Assembly: GCF_029839275.1 (NCBI RefSeq)
Contig: NZ_JAOCAH010000002.1
Location: 310,001 to 374,000 of the forward strand
Direction: 5' to 3'
Source: Pseudomonas sp. GD03944
GTDB lineage: Bacteria > Pseudomonadota > Gammaproteobacteria > Pseudomonadales > Pseudomonadaceae
DNA: 64,000 nucleotides
Each line of letters begins with the position of its first letter. Within the stretch, counting starts at the first letter, position 1. The position numbers and the translations under genes were made by a program. Shown here piece by piece: positions 45,435-53,656 of this stretch. The notes below the pieces were generated by a model that did no database searches, was not told the DNA's origin, and worked only from the letters and a program-made list of their open reading frames with translations.

Positions 45435-45461
45435 AAAAACCGGCCTGATGGCCGGTTTTTT
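45435..45461. terminator. Terminator of rpsT, shared with creA
   Basis: AAAAACCGGCC-TGAT-GGCCGGTTTTTT, 16 bases after the rpsT stop. It has U runs on both strands and also lies 28 bases past the creA stop. Confidence 0.92.
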
Positions 45462-45488
45462 ATTGTTCGCGATTAATGCAAGGCCCTT

Positions 45489-45950
45489 TTATTTCTCAGG
45501 CCAGGGCAGGATCGGTATCGCAGTGACCGCATTCTGCGGACTGCCTTCGATGATTCGGTCGCTATAGACCAGGTACACCAGCGTATTGCGCTTCTCGTCG
45601 AAGAAACGCACCACCTGCATGGTCTTGAAGACCAGCGAAGTGCGCTCGCGGAATACTTCCTCACCCTCCTCCAGCTCAGCCTTGAAGCGGATCGGCCCGA
45701 CCTGCCGACAGGCAATGGATGCCTCGGCACGGTCCTCGGCCAACCCCAAACCACCCTTGATCCCGCCGGTCTTGGCGCGCGACAGGTAGCAGGTCACCCC
45801 CGCCACCTTGGGATCATCGAAGGCCTCCACCACGATCTTGTCGTTCGGCCCCATCCACTTGAACACCGTGGAAACCTCGCCGATCTCCTCAGCCGACACG
45901 AACAGCGGCAGCGACAGGCATACCGCAAGCACACCCTTGAACAGGCGCAT
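45489..45950 (-). CDS. creA: CreA family protein
   Basis: A 153-residue exported protein. The signal peptide [20 protein letters not shown] precedes [20 protein letters not shown], the recognisable CreA start. [21 protein letters not shown] and [10 protein letters not shown] follow, with two cysteines. CreA is periplasmic and its biochemical role is not known. It follows proB by 14 bases on the same strand and is probably co-transcribed. Confidence 0.92.
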   Translation of the reverse strand: MRLFKGVLAVCLSLPLFVSAEEIGEVSTVFKWMGPNDKIVVEAFDDPKVAGVTCYLSRAKTGGIKGGLGLAEDRAEASIACRQVGPIRFKAELEEGEEVFRERTSLVFKTMQVVRFFDEKRNTLVYLVYSDRIIEGSPQNAVTAIPILPWPEK

Positions 45951-45964
45951 GGAGACGCTCCTTA

Positions 45965-47083
45965 TCAGACCAGAATCAGGTTATCGCGGTGCACCAGCTC
46001 CGGCTCATCGACATAGCCGAGCAGCTTCTCGATGGCATCCGACGGCTTGCCGATGATCTTCTGCGCCTCAAGCGCGCTGTAGTTGGCCAACCCCCGGGCG
46101 ATCTCGCGACCTTCCGGCGACACGCACACCACCATTTCACCGCGACGGAAACTGCCCTGCACGGTTTTGACCCCTACCGGCAACAGGCTCTTGTGATCGA
46201 CCGTCAGCGCCTTGACCGCGCCCGCATCCAGCACCAGCGTGCCACGGGTCTGCAGGTGGCCCGCCAGCCATTGCTTGCGCGCCGCCAACAGGCTGCGCTC
46301 AGGCGCGAGCAACGTACCCAGGCGCTCACCAGTCTTGAGGCGCGCCAACACCTGTTCGATCGCACCGCCCACGATCACCGTGTGCGCACCGGATCGGGCC
46401 GCCAGACGCGCCGCGCGCAGCTTGGTCTGCATGCCGCCACGACCCAGCGCACCACCAACACCGCCCGCCACGGCATCCAGCGCCGGATCGTCGGCGCGCG
46501 CTTCGAAAATCAGCTCGGCATCGGGATTGTGCCGTGGGTCGGCGTTATACATGCCGTCGCGATCCGTCAAGATCACCAGCAGGTCCGCCTCGACCAGGTT
46601 GGCCACCAATGCCGCCAGGGTGTCGTTGTCGCCGAAACGGATTTCATCGGTGACCACGGTGTCGTTTTCGTTGATCACCGGAATCACGTCGAGATCGACC
46701 AGGGTCCGCAGCGTACTGCGGGCATTCAGGTAACGCTTGCGATCCGACAGGTCATCGTGGGTCAGGAGAATCTGCGCGGTGCGACGTCCGTGCTCGGCAA
46801 AGCTCGACTCCCAGGCCTGGATCAACACCATCTGACCAATTGCCGCCGCGGCCTGCAGCTCGTGCATGGCACTGGGGCGCGACGCCCAGCCCAGGCGGCT
46901 CATGCCCGCCGCCACGGCGCCGGACGACACCAGCACCAACTCGACGCCCGCTTCGCGCAACGCCACCATCTGCTTGACCCAGACAGCCATGGCAGCCCGA
47001 TCGAGCCCCTTGCCGTCAGCCGTCAGCAGCGCACTGCCAATCTTCACCACCCAGCGCTGAGCACCGGTTACCTTGTCACGCAT
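45965..47083 (-). CDS. proB: Glutamate 5-kinase
   Basis: A 372-residue enzyme that starts proline synthesis by phosphorylating glutamate. The amino-acid kinase domain has [19 protein letters not shown] and [38 protein letters not shown] is the conserved substrate loop. A C-terminal PUA domain covers about the last 80 residues ([20 protein letters not shown]). The start at 47083 gives the normal N-terminus; the longer reading adds 41 unrelated residues. Confidence 0.96.
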   Translation of the reverse strand: MRDKVTGAQRWVVKIGSALLTADGKGLDRAAMAVWVKQMVALREAGVELVLVSSGAVAAGMSRLGWASRPSAMHELQAAAAIGQMVLIQAWESSFAEHGRRTAQILLTHDDLSDRKRYLNARSTLRTLVDLDVIPVINENDTVVTDEIRFGDNDTLAALVANLVEADLLVILTDRDGMYNADPRHNPDAELIFEARADDPALDAVAGGVGGALGRGGMQTKLRAARLAARSGAHTVIVGGAIEQVLARLKTGERLGTLLAPERSLLAARKQWLAGHLQTRGTLVLDAGAVKALTVDHKSLLPVGVKTVQGSFRRGEMVVCVSPEGREIARGLANYSALEAQKIIGKPSDAIEKLLGYVDEPELVHRDNLILV

Positions 47084-47116
47084 GATCATCCAACCCCAGC
47101 AGCGACCCGTGATTAC

Positions 47117-47140
47117 AAAAACGCCGCAATTAAGCGGCGC
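47117..47140 (-). terminator. Candidate terminator downstream of obgE
   Basis: On the minus strand GCGCCGC-TTAATT-GCGGCG is followed by TTTTTG. It lies about 150 bases after the obgE stop and just ahead of proB. The distance is rather long, so transcripts of obgE would carry a long tail. Confidence 0.65.
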
Positions 47141-47289
47141 TGGAAATGGCTCGACACTGCACAGAAGACAGAGCGAGCCCGTATCAAGTACGGCGAAATC
47201 AGTCACGAGTGCCTAGTGTACTGCTGTACACGGGCATTTCGAGCCCTATTTCACCGGTCCGTGACCGGGCACGATCGCCTCAGCAAGCA

Positions 47290-48540
<1,251 letters not shown>

Positions 48541-48635
48541 TCAACTGAAACATAAACACCAGGCTCTTGCCGGATGACCCCGCGCATGTCGCGCGGCAGC
48601 CCGGGTAATCGGGCAAGAACCCCTAGGATACAGAA

Positions 48636-48668
48636 ACAAAAAAGCCCCGTCGCAAGGACAGGGCTTTT
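48636..48668 (-). terminator. Terminator after rpmA
   Basis: On the minus strand AAAAGCCCTGTC-CTTGC-GACGGGGCTTTTTT has one mismatch in the stem and a six-base U run. It starts 15 bases after the rpmA stop. Confidence 0.85.
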
Positions 48669-48683
48669 CCAGCAGCCTCGCGA

Positions 48684-48941
48684 TTAAGCCGCGACGACGC
48701 TCACGTAACGACGACCGAAGGCGCCTTTTACTTCAAACTTGATCACGCCTTCGATTTTCGCGAAGAGGGTGTGATCCTTACCCATGCCAACGCCGTAACC
48801 AGCGTGGAATTGGGTGCCGCGCTGACGCACGATGATGTTGCCTGCCTTGATAGCCTGGCCACCGTACATCTTCACGCCAAGTCGTTTGGCTTCTGAGTCG
48901 CGACCATTGCGGGTACTACCGCCAGCTTTTTTGTGTGCCAT
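48684..48941 (-). CDS. rpmA: 50S ribosomal protein L27
   Basis: An 85-residue protein, [20 protein letters not shown], then LGVKMYGGQ and [13 protein letters not shown], the universal L27 signature. It lies 39 bases after rplU. The N-terminal tail reaches the peptidyl-transferase centre. Confidence 0.99.
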   Translation of the reverse strand: MAHKKAGGSTRNGRDSEAKRLGVKMYGGQAIKAGNIIVRQRGTQFHAGYGVGMGKDHTLFAKIEGVIKFEVKGAFGRRYVSVVAA

Positions 48942-48980
48942 GAGTTCAATACTCCTGTTAAGGGATCAGACCGAAATGAA

Positions 48981-49292
48981 TCAGGCCTGGATACCGGTGA
49001 TTTTGATCTCAGTGAACCACTGACGGTGGCCCTGACGCTTCATGTGGTGCTTGCGGCGACGGAACTTGATGATGCGCACTTTATCGTGACGACCTTGCGA
49101 AACGACTTCAGCCACAACCTTGGCACCGTCAACAACCGGAGCGCCGATTTGCACGTCGTCGCCGTTGCCGATCAACAACACGCGATCGAAAGTCACGGCT
49201 TCGCCAGTGGCGATTTCGAGCTTTTCGATCTTGAGGAATTCGCCTTCGGTGACTTTGTATTGCTTGCCACCAGTAACAATTACTGCGTACAT
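48981..49292 (-). CDS. rplU: 50S ribosomal protein L21
   Basis: A 103-residue protein, [20 protein letters not shown] at the start and [20 protein letters not shown] at the end. Codons upstream to 49382 are open but the L21 start is at 49292 with GGAG upstream. It heads rplU-rpmA and is divergent from ispB. Confidence 0.99.
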   Translation of the reverse strand: MYAVIVTGGKQYKVTEGEFLKIEKLEIATGEAVTFDRVLLIGNGDDVQIGAPVVDGAKVVAEVVSQGRHDKVRIIKFRRRKHHMKRQGHRQWFTEIKITGIQA

Positions 49293-49475
49293 GGTAAATC
49301 TCCGTTGATCCTGCTCACCCAGCGCTTTATAGGAATAATGTCGGCTGGCATGGCTGCTCGGGGCCGGAAAGCACCCTTGCAATTGCGTAAGGCAGGGAAA
49401 TACCCAGGGGGAAGTTCAGGGTGCGCGATTGTACGCAAGCCGCCACGCCAGTGCAAGGCCTGCCTGGGCTTGCCT

Positions 49476-49504
49476 TGACAGCCCCCACCCTGCCCCCTAG
49501 CATG
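49476..49504 (+). promoter_or_regulatory. Promoter of ispB
   Basis: TTGACA (49476-49481) and TAGCAT (49499-49504) with a 17-base spacer. The transcript would start near 49511, which rules out the in-frame codons upstream of it and supports the ispB start at 49574. Confidence 0.72.
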
Positions 49505-49573
49505 CCGCGCATCCGAGGCGGGCCACGGCTACGCCAATCGCTGCAAACACGCCTTACGGAGCACCTGTCGCTG

Positions 49574-50545
49574 ATGCAACAACCCCAGGCTTTCTACCGC
49601 GTAGTTGCGGACGACTTCACCGCCGTCGACGGCATCATCCGTCAGCAGCTCGTCTCGCGCGTACCGCTGGTGGAAAAGATCGGCGACTATATCATCTCAG
49701 CCGGCGGCAAACGCCTGCGCCCGCTGCTCGTCCTGCTCAGCGGCAAGGCCCTGGGCCTTGAAGGCGACAGGCTGCGCCTGCTGGCGGCCACCATCGAATT
49801 CCTGCACACCGCCACCCTGCTGCATGACGATGTCGTCGACATGTCCGACATGCGCCGCGGCCGCAGCACTGCCAACGCCCAGTGGGGCAACGCCCCCAGC
49901 GTACTGGTCGGCGACTTCCTTTATTCCCGCTCCTTCGAAATGATGGTCGAACTCGGCTCGATGCCGGTGATGAAGATCCTGTCCAAGGCCACCCGCGTGA
50001 TCGCCGAAGGCGAAGTGCTGCAGCTGTCGAAGGTTCGCGACGCCAGCACCACCGAAGAAACCTACATGGAAGTCATCCGCGGCAAGACCGCGATGCTCTT
50101 CGAGGCCTCGACCCACAGCGCGGCTGCCCTGGCAGACGCGTCGAGCGAGCAGACCGAAGCGCTGCGCACCTTCGGCGATCACCTGGGTGTCGCCTTCCAG
50201 CTGGTGGACGACCTGCTCGACTACCGCGGCGACGCCGCCACCCTGGGCAAGAACGTCGGCGACGACCTGGCCGAAGGCAAACCCACCCTCCCCCTGATCT
50301 ACACCATGCGTGAAGGCACCGCCAACCAGGCGGCCCTGGTACGCCAGGCCATCCAGAAAGGCGGCATCGAGAACCTCGAAAGCATCCGCGAAGCCGTAGA
50401 AGCGTCTGGCTCCCTCGATTACACCGCCCAGCTGGCACGGGACTACGTCGAACGCGCCATCGCCTGCCTGGATGCGCTGCCGGACAACGAATACCGCGAT
50501 GCCCTGATCGAGCTGAGCCGCTTCGCCGTCGCCCGCACCCACTGA
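49574..50545 (+). CDS. ispB: Polyprenyl (octaprenyl-type) diphosphate synthase
   Basis: A 323-residue all-trans polyprenyl synthase that makes the ubiquinone side chain. Both aspartate-rich motifs are present: LLHDDVVDMSDMRRG and QLVDDLLDYRGD. GGKRLRPLL is the IPP-binding segment. Chain length is not readable by eye; in Pseudomonas the main quinone is UQ-9, so the product may be nonaprenyl. The ATG at 49574 fits the family start MQQPQAFYRVVADDF. Confidence 0.95.
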   Translation: MQQPQAFYRVVADDFTAVDGIIRQQLVSRVPLVEKIGDYIISAGGKRLRPLLVLLSGKALGLEGDRLRLLAATIEFLHTATLLHDDVVDMSDMRRGRSTANAQWGNAPSVLVGDFLYSRSFEMMVELGSMPVMKILSKATRVIAEGEVLQLSKVRDASTTEETYMEVIRGKTAMLFEASTHSAAALADASSEQTEALRTFGDHLGVAFQLVDDLLDYRGDAATLGKNVGDDLAEGKPTLPLIYTMREGTANQAALVRQAIQKGGIENLESIREAVEASGSLDYTAQLARDYVERAIACLDALPDNEYRDALIELSRFAVARTH

Positions 50546-50559
50546 GTCGACGCCGCATG

Positions 50560-50590
50560 AAAAAAGCCCGTCCCCGTGACGGGCTTTTTT
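50560..50590 (+). terminator. Terminator of ispB
   Basis: AAAAAAGCCCGTC-CCCG-TGACGGGCTTTTTT, 15 bases after the ispB stop. Confidence 0.93.
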
Positions 50591-50620
50591 ATGTCACGAC
50601 GAAAGGCAGCGATTAAAGCT

Positions 50621-50651
50621 TGCTATAAATATAATAAGAATTATTCTCATC
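50621..50651 (+). promoter_or_regulatory. Fur box overlapping an extended -10 promoter
   Basis: AATAAGAATTATTCTCATC at 50633-50651 is a close match to the palindromic Fur site (GATGAGAATAATTCTTATT on the other strand). Just upstream, TGCTATAAA at 50621-50629 looks like an extended -10 box. The arrangement suits iron repression of the small gene starting at 50677. Confidence 0.75.
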
Positions 50652-50676
50652 TAACCACTTGAAAGGGAGATGAGTC

Positions 50677-50901
50677 ATGACCTACTTGATCGATGCCTGG
50701 CTGGACCGCCCGCACCCCTACCTGCGCATATTGCATCGTGAAACTGGCGAAGTCTGCGCGGTGCTGGAAGAGGAGGCACTGGACGAATTGCGCGACCAAG
50801 GTGACCTGGATATCCATGAACTGAATTCCAGCGAGCCACTGGTGCTGAAGGAGCTGGTCCGCAGCCTGTTTCTCTACTGCTACGCACGGGCGCTGCGCTG
50901 A
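50677..50901 (+). CDS. PA4570-type small protein, probably iron-regulated
   Basis: A 74-residue acidic cytosolic protein, starting MTYLIDAWLDRPHPYLRILH and ending LVRSLFLYCYARALR. It corresponds to the PA4570 family by position and sequence pattern. AAAGGGAGA precedes the ATG. The Fur box upstream suggests induction in iron starvation, in line with reports for PA4570. No domain or catalytic motif is visible; function is unknown. Confidence 0.85.
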   Translation: MTYLIDAWLDRPHPYLRILHRETGEVCAVLEEEALDELRDQGDLDIHELNSSEPLVLKELVRSLFLYCYARALR

Positions 50902-50990
50902 TCGGAGCGCCCCTTCAGCAGCCCACCACAACGTTGCGGGGGCTACCGAAAGGCGGTGGAAGGGGCGAAACACCCTCCACCGGAACGGGG

Positions 50991-51620
50991 TTACAGGACG
51001 TCCAGCAACTCGACGTCGAACACCAGCACGCTGTGCGGCGGGATGCTGCCAACACCCTGGGCACCGTAGGCCAGCTCGCTCGGTACGTACAGGCGCCACT
51101 TGCTGCCGGCGTTCATCAGTTGCAGGGCTTCGGTCCAGCCGGCGATCACGCCGCCCACCGGAAACTCGGCCGGCTCGCCACGCTCGTAGGAGCTGTCGAA
51201 CACGCTGCCGTCGATCAGGGTGCCGTGGTAGTGAGTACGCACGGTATCTTCCCGGGACGGCTTGGCACCCTCACCGGCGGTCAGCACTTCATACTGCAGA
51301 CCGGAAGCCAGCACGGTGATGCCATCACGCTTGGCGTTTTCGGCGAGGAACTCACGGCCGGCGCCGGCTGCCGCTTCGGCCTTGGCCTGAGCTTCTGCCT
51401 GCATGATGTCGCGGATGACCTTGAAGCTGGCCGACAGCTCGGCCTCGCTGACGCGGCTGGCCTGACCGTGGAACGCATCGTTCAGGCCGGCCAGGATCGC
51501 TTCCAGGCTGACGCCCGGCGGTGGGTTGTCGCGCAGTTGCCCGCCAAGCTGACGGCCGATGCCGTAACTGACACGGCCTTCGTCGGAAGACAGGTCGGGG
51601 CTGAAGGTGAATTCGGACAT
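50991..51620 (-). CDS. fklB: FKBP-type peptidyl-prolyl cis-trans isomerase FklB
   Basis: A 209-residue MIP/FkpA-type isomerase. An N-terminal helical dimerisation domain (about 1-95) with a long Ala/Glu-rich helix precedes the FKBP domain: VRTHYHGTLIDGSVFDSSYE, GWTEALQLMNAGSKWRLYVP and LVFDVELLDV. No signal peptide is visible, so it is probably cytosolic, like E. coli FklB. Confidence 0.94.
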   Translation of the reverse strand: MSEFTFSPDLSSDEGRVSYGIGRQLGGQLRDNPPPGVSLEAILAGLNDAFHGQASRVSEAELSASFKVIRDIMQAEAQAKAEAAAGAGREFLAENAKRDGITVLASGLQYEVLTAGEGAKPSREDTVRTHYHGTLIDGSVFDSSYERGEPAEFPVGGVIAGWTEALQLMNAGSKWRLYVPSELAYGAQGVGSIPPHSVLVFDVELLDVL

Positions 51621-51698
51621 GAAAGGCTCCGCTTGGGGCTACGAAAAGGCCGGCCAGACTAGCACACAAGTGGCCTTCTGCCGCGCAAGGCGAGCGTG

Positions 51699-52253
51699 TC
51701 AGCCCCGGGCACGGGGCAGCATGCCCGCCATCACCTCGTCCTTGTCGACGAAGTGGTGCTTCAACGCCACCAGCACATGGCCACCGACCAGCGCCCCGCA
51801 GGCCCAGGCGGTCCAGGTGTGCATCAGCTTGGCCAGGTCGTACAGGTCGGGATTGGGCGAGACCAGCGCCGGCACCTGGAGCAGCCCCAGCATCATGATC
51901 GGCTTGTCCGCCACCGAGCTCCAGAACCAACCGGACACCGGCAGAGCAACCAGGGCCACCACATAAAGCAGCACATGTCCCACCAGCGCCCCGCGCTGCA
52001 TCAACGGGCTCATGCTGCCCGGCAACGGCGGCGCCGGATGGGTCAGGCGCCAGGCGATGCGCGCGACCACCAGGATCAGCAGGGTGCTGGCCAGCGCCTT
52101 GCGCAGGATGGTCAGGCCATGATCGGGGTTCAGCTCATCACGCCAGTGCACAGCGACGATGCCGATCAGCCAACTCCCGATCCAGATAGCCGCGACGACC
52201 CAGTGCAGACATTTGGCGGTACCGGTGTAGGTGGTGGAGTGTGCCGTGCTCAT
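51699..52253 (-). CDS. Cytochrome b561 family protein
   Basis: A 184-residue four-helix di-haem b protein of the bacterial CybB type. Helices are ILLVVARIAWRL-like segments: LHWVVAAIWIGSWLIGIVAV, STLLILVVARIAWRL, GHVLLYVVALVALPVSGWF and MHTWTAWACGALVGGHVLVA. Haem-ligand histidines occur in KCLHWV, GHVLLY, LMHTW and GGHVLVALKHH. It may act as a superoxide:quinone or quinol oxidoreductase. I start at MSTAHSTTYTG with GAGG upstream. Confidence 0.9.
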   Translation of the reverse strand: MSTAHSTTYTGTAKCLHWVVAAIWIGSWLIGIVAVHWRDELNPDHGLTILRKALASTLLILVVARIAWRLTHPAPPLPGSMSPLMQRGALVGHVLLYVVALVALPVSGWFWSSVADKPIMMLGLLQVPALVSPNPDLYDLAKLMHTWTAWACGALVGGHVLVALKHHFVDKDEVMAGMLPRARG

Positions 52254-52375
52254 GCTGCCTCGCGTGTCCGGGTAAGAAAGGCCGGCATTATTGCCAAGGC
52301 ATTTCGATCGATAAAATCGTAATTTCGGCCATATCAATCGAATAACCTGACAAATAGCCAAGCCGGTGTCGAAAC

Positions 52376-52405
52376 AAAAACGCCCGACCTCAACGAGGCC
52401 GGGCG
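52376..52405 (-). terminator. Terminator of the YqhA-family gene
   Basis: On the minus strand CGCCCGGCCTC-GTTG-AGGTCGGGCG is followed by TTTTTG. The stem has one mismatch. It lies about 20 bases after the stop codon. Confidence 0.8.
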
Positions 52406-52425
52406 CTTGTTCAGCGAGACGGGTA

Positions 52426-52917
52426 TCAGTCGTGCTTGGTCAGCTTGTCCAGGTAGCCCATGGCGAAGGCCGAAACCACGAATGTCATGTGGATGATCAC
52501 GTACCACATCAAGTAATCGGTCTCGTAGTTCTTGGCATCCATGAACACCCGCAGCAGGTGGATCGAGGAAATCGCCACGATGGAGGCCGCTACCTTCATT
52601 TTCAGCGAGCTGGAGTCCATCTTACCCAGCCAACTGAGCTTTTCCTTGCCTTCATCGATGTCCAGCTGGGACACGAAGTTCTCATAGCCGGAAATCATCA
52701 CCATCACCAGCAGACCACCCACCAGCGCCATGTCGATCAGCGACAGCAGCACCAGGATCAGCTGGGCCTCGGCCATGGAGAACACCGCCGGCAGGATGTG
52801 GAACACTTCCTGAAAGAACTTCAGCGCCAGGGCCAGCAACCCGAGCGACAGGCCGAAATAGATCGGCGCCAGCAGCCAGCGCGACGCATACATCGCATTT
52901 TCGAGAAAGCGTTCCAT
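52426..52917 (-). CDS. YqhA/UPF0114 family membrane protein
   Basis: A 163-residue protein of the TIGR00645/UPF0114 family. It starts [20 protein letters not shown], has helices at [59 protein letters not shown] and a fourth at the end, and the conserved [11 protein letters not shown] loop. Distant similarity of this family to channel-like proteins has been suggested, but its role is not established. Confidence 0.9.
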   Translation of the reverse strand: MERFLENAMYASRWLLAPIYFGLSLGLLALALKFFQEVFHILPAVFSMAEAQLILVLLSLIDMALVGGLLVMVMISGYENFVSQLDIDEGKEKLSWLGKMDSSSLKMKVAASIVAISSIHLLRVFMDAKNYETDYLMWYVIIHMTFVVSAFAMGYLDKLTKHD

Positions 52918-53009
52918 GGGGCCTCGTAAGGGGTGTGATCAGAACAGGCGGCGAGTATACCCAGCCCCGCATGACGGACAAGAGGCACCCTGCCGCAGGC
53001 GCCCAGCGC

Positions 53010-53032
53010 TTATCCCCAGGAGCTGTGGATAA
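53010..53032. repeat. DnaA-box palindrome, left copy
   Basis: TTATCCCCAG-GAG-CTGTGGATAA is a near-perfect 23-base palindrome. Its right half contains TGTGGATAA, an exact DnaA box on the minus strand (TTATCCACA); the left half TTATCCCCA differs by one base. A closely similar palindrome lies at 53528-53550. Confidence 0.6.
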
Positions 53033-53119
53033 CCTTGTGGAGAGATGCAGGATGAGTGGCGCAAACGCACGCACGTCCAGCGTTGCCGCCAGCCGTACAA
53101 AAGCTGATCAACCCGCGCG

Positions 53120-53476
53120 TCAGGTTTCCGGACGGAACTGGTAATGGCCCGGGTGGCTGCATCGCTCGCCGTTCAGGCGTCGCAGTTCGGCCTGCATGTG
53201 CAGGCGCCAGATGGGCAGCTCGTGGCATTCGCTGTAACCCTGCACGCAGAGGCTCTCGGCAATGCCAGCCAGCACTCCTTCAGCGACGAAAGGCCCGCAG
53301 AACGGGCCCTGGGCTTTGATGGCGGAGGGTTGCGCGCCCGACATACCAGCGACGCAGATGAGTGTCCAGAGTCCCTTCTCACCAGCCAGAGGCAGCACCA
53401 CGCATTCGATACGCGTCACCAGGCCCAGGCACCGACGGATGAGGCAGAGGTTGCGCGGCATCGCGGCGGCCCTCAT
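53120..53476 (-). CDS. Small conserved hypothetical protein (PA4575 position)
   Basis: A 118-residue protein, or 113 if it starts at the second Met (53461, MPRNLCLIRRCLGLVTRIEC). It has an evenly spread set of eight or so cysteines (LCLIRRC, IEC, LICVAG, FCGPF, SLCVQGYSEC, RCSHPG), no signal peptide and no clear membrane helix. A comparable small gene lies between the YqhA-like and Lon-like genes in P. aeruginosa, which supports it as real. No function is assigned. It is flanked by the two DnaA-box palindromes. Confidence 0.6.
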   Translation of the reverse strand: MRAAAMPRNLCLIRRCLGLVTRIECVVLPLAGEKGLWTLICVAGMSGAQPSAIKAQGPFCGPFVAEGVLAGIAESLCVQGYSECHELPIWRLHMQAELRRLNGERCSHPGHYQFRPET

Positions 53477-53527
53477 GAGATCCAGACTCCAGCCTACACC
53501 CGCCGATGCGGATCAGGAAGCCAGGAG

Positions 53528-53562
53528 TTATCCCCGGTTACTGTGGATAAGTGTGTGGATGA
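53528..53562. repeat. DnaA-box palindrome, right copy
   Basis: TTATCCCCGG-TTA-CTGTGGATAA at 53528-53550, again with an exact TGTGGATAA, followed at once by TGTGGATGA (53554-53562), a second near DnaA box in the same direction. Confidence 0.6.
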
Positions 53563-53656
53563 CAGGTGGGCAAGCAACGCGGGACCGCGTCATGTGGCGC
53601 CCACCGGCAACCGCTCAATGACTGATCAATCATCGAGCGGAGGCTGGCATCTGCAC

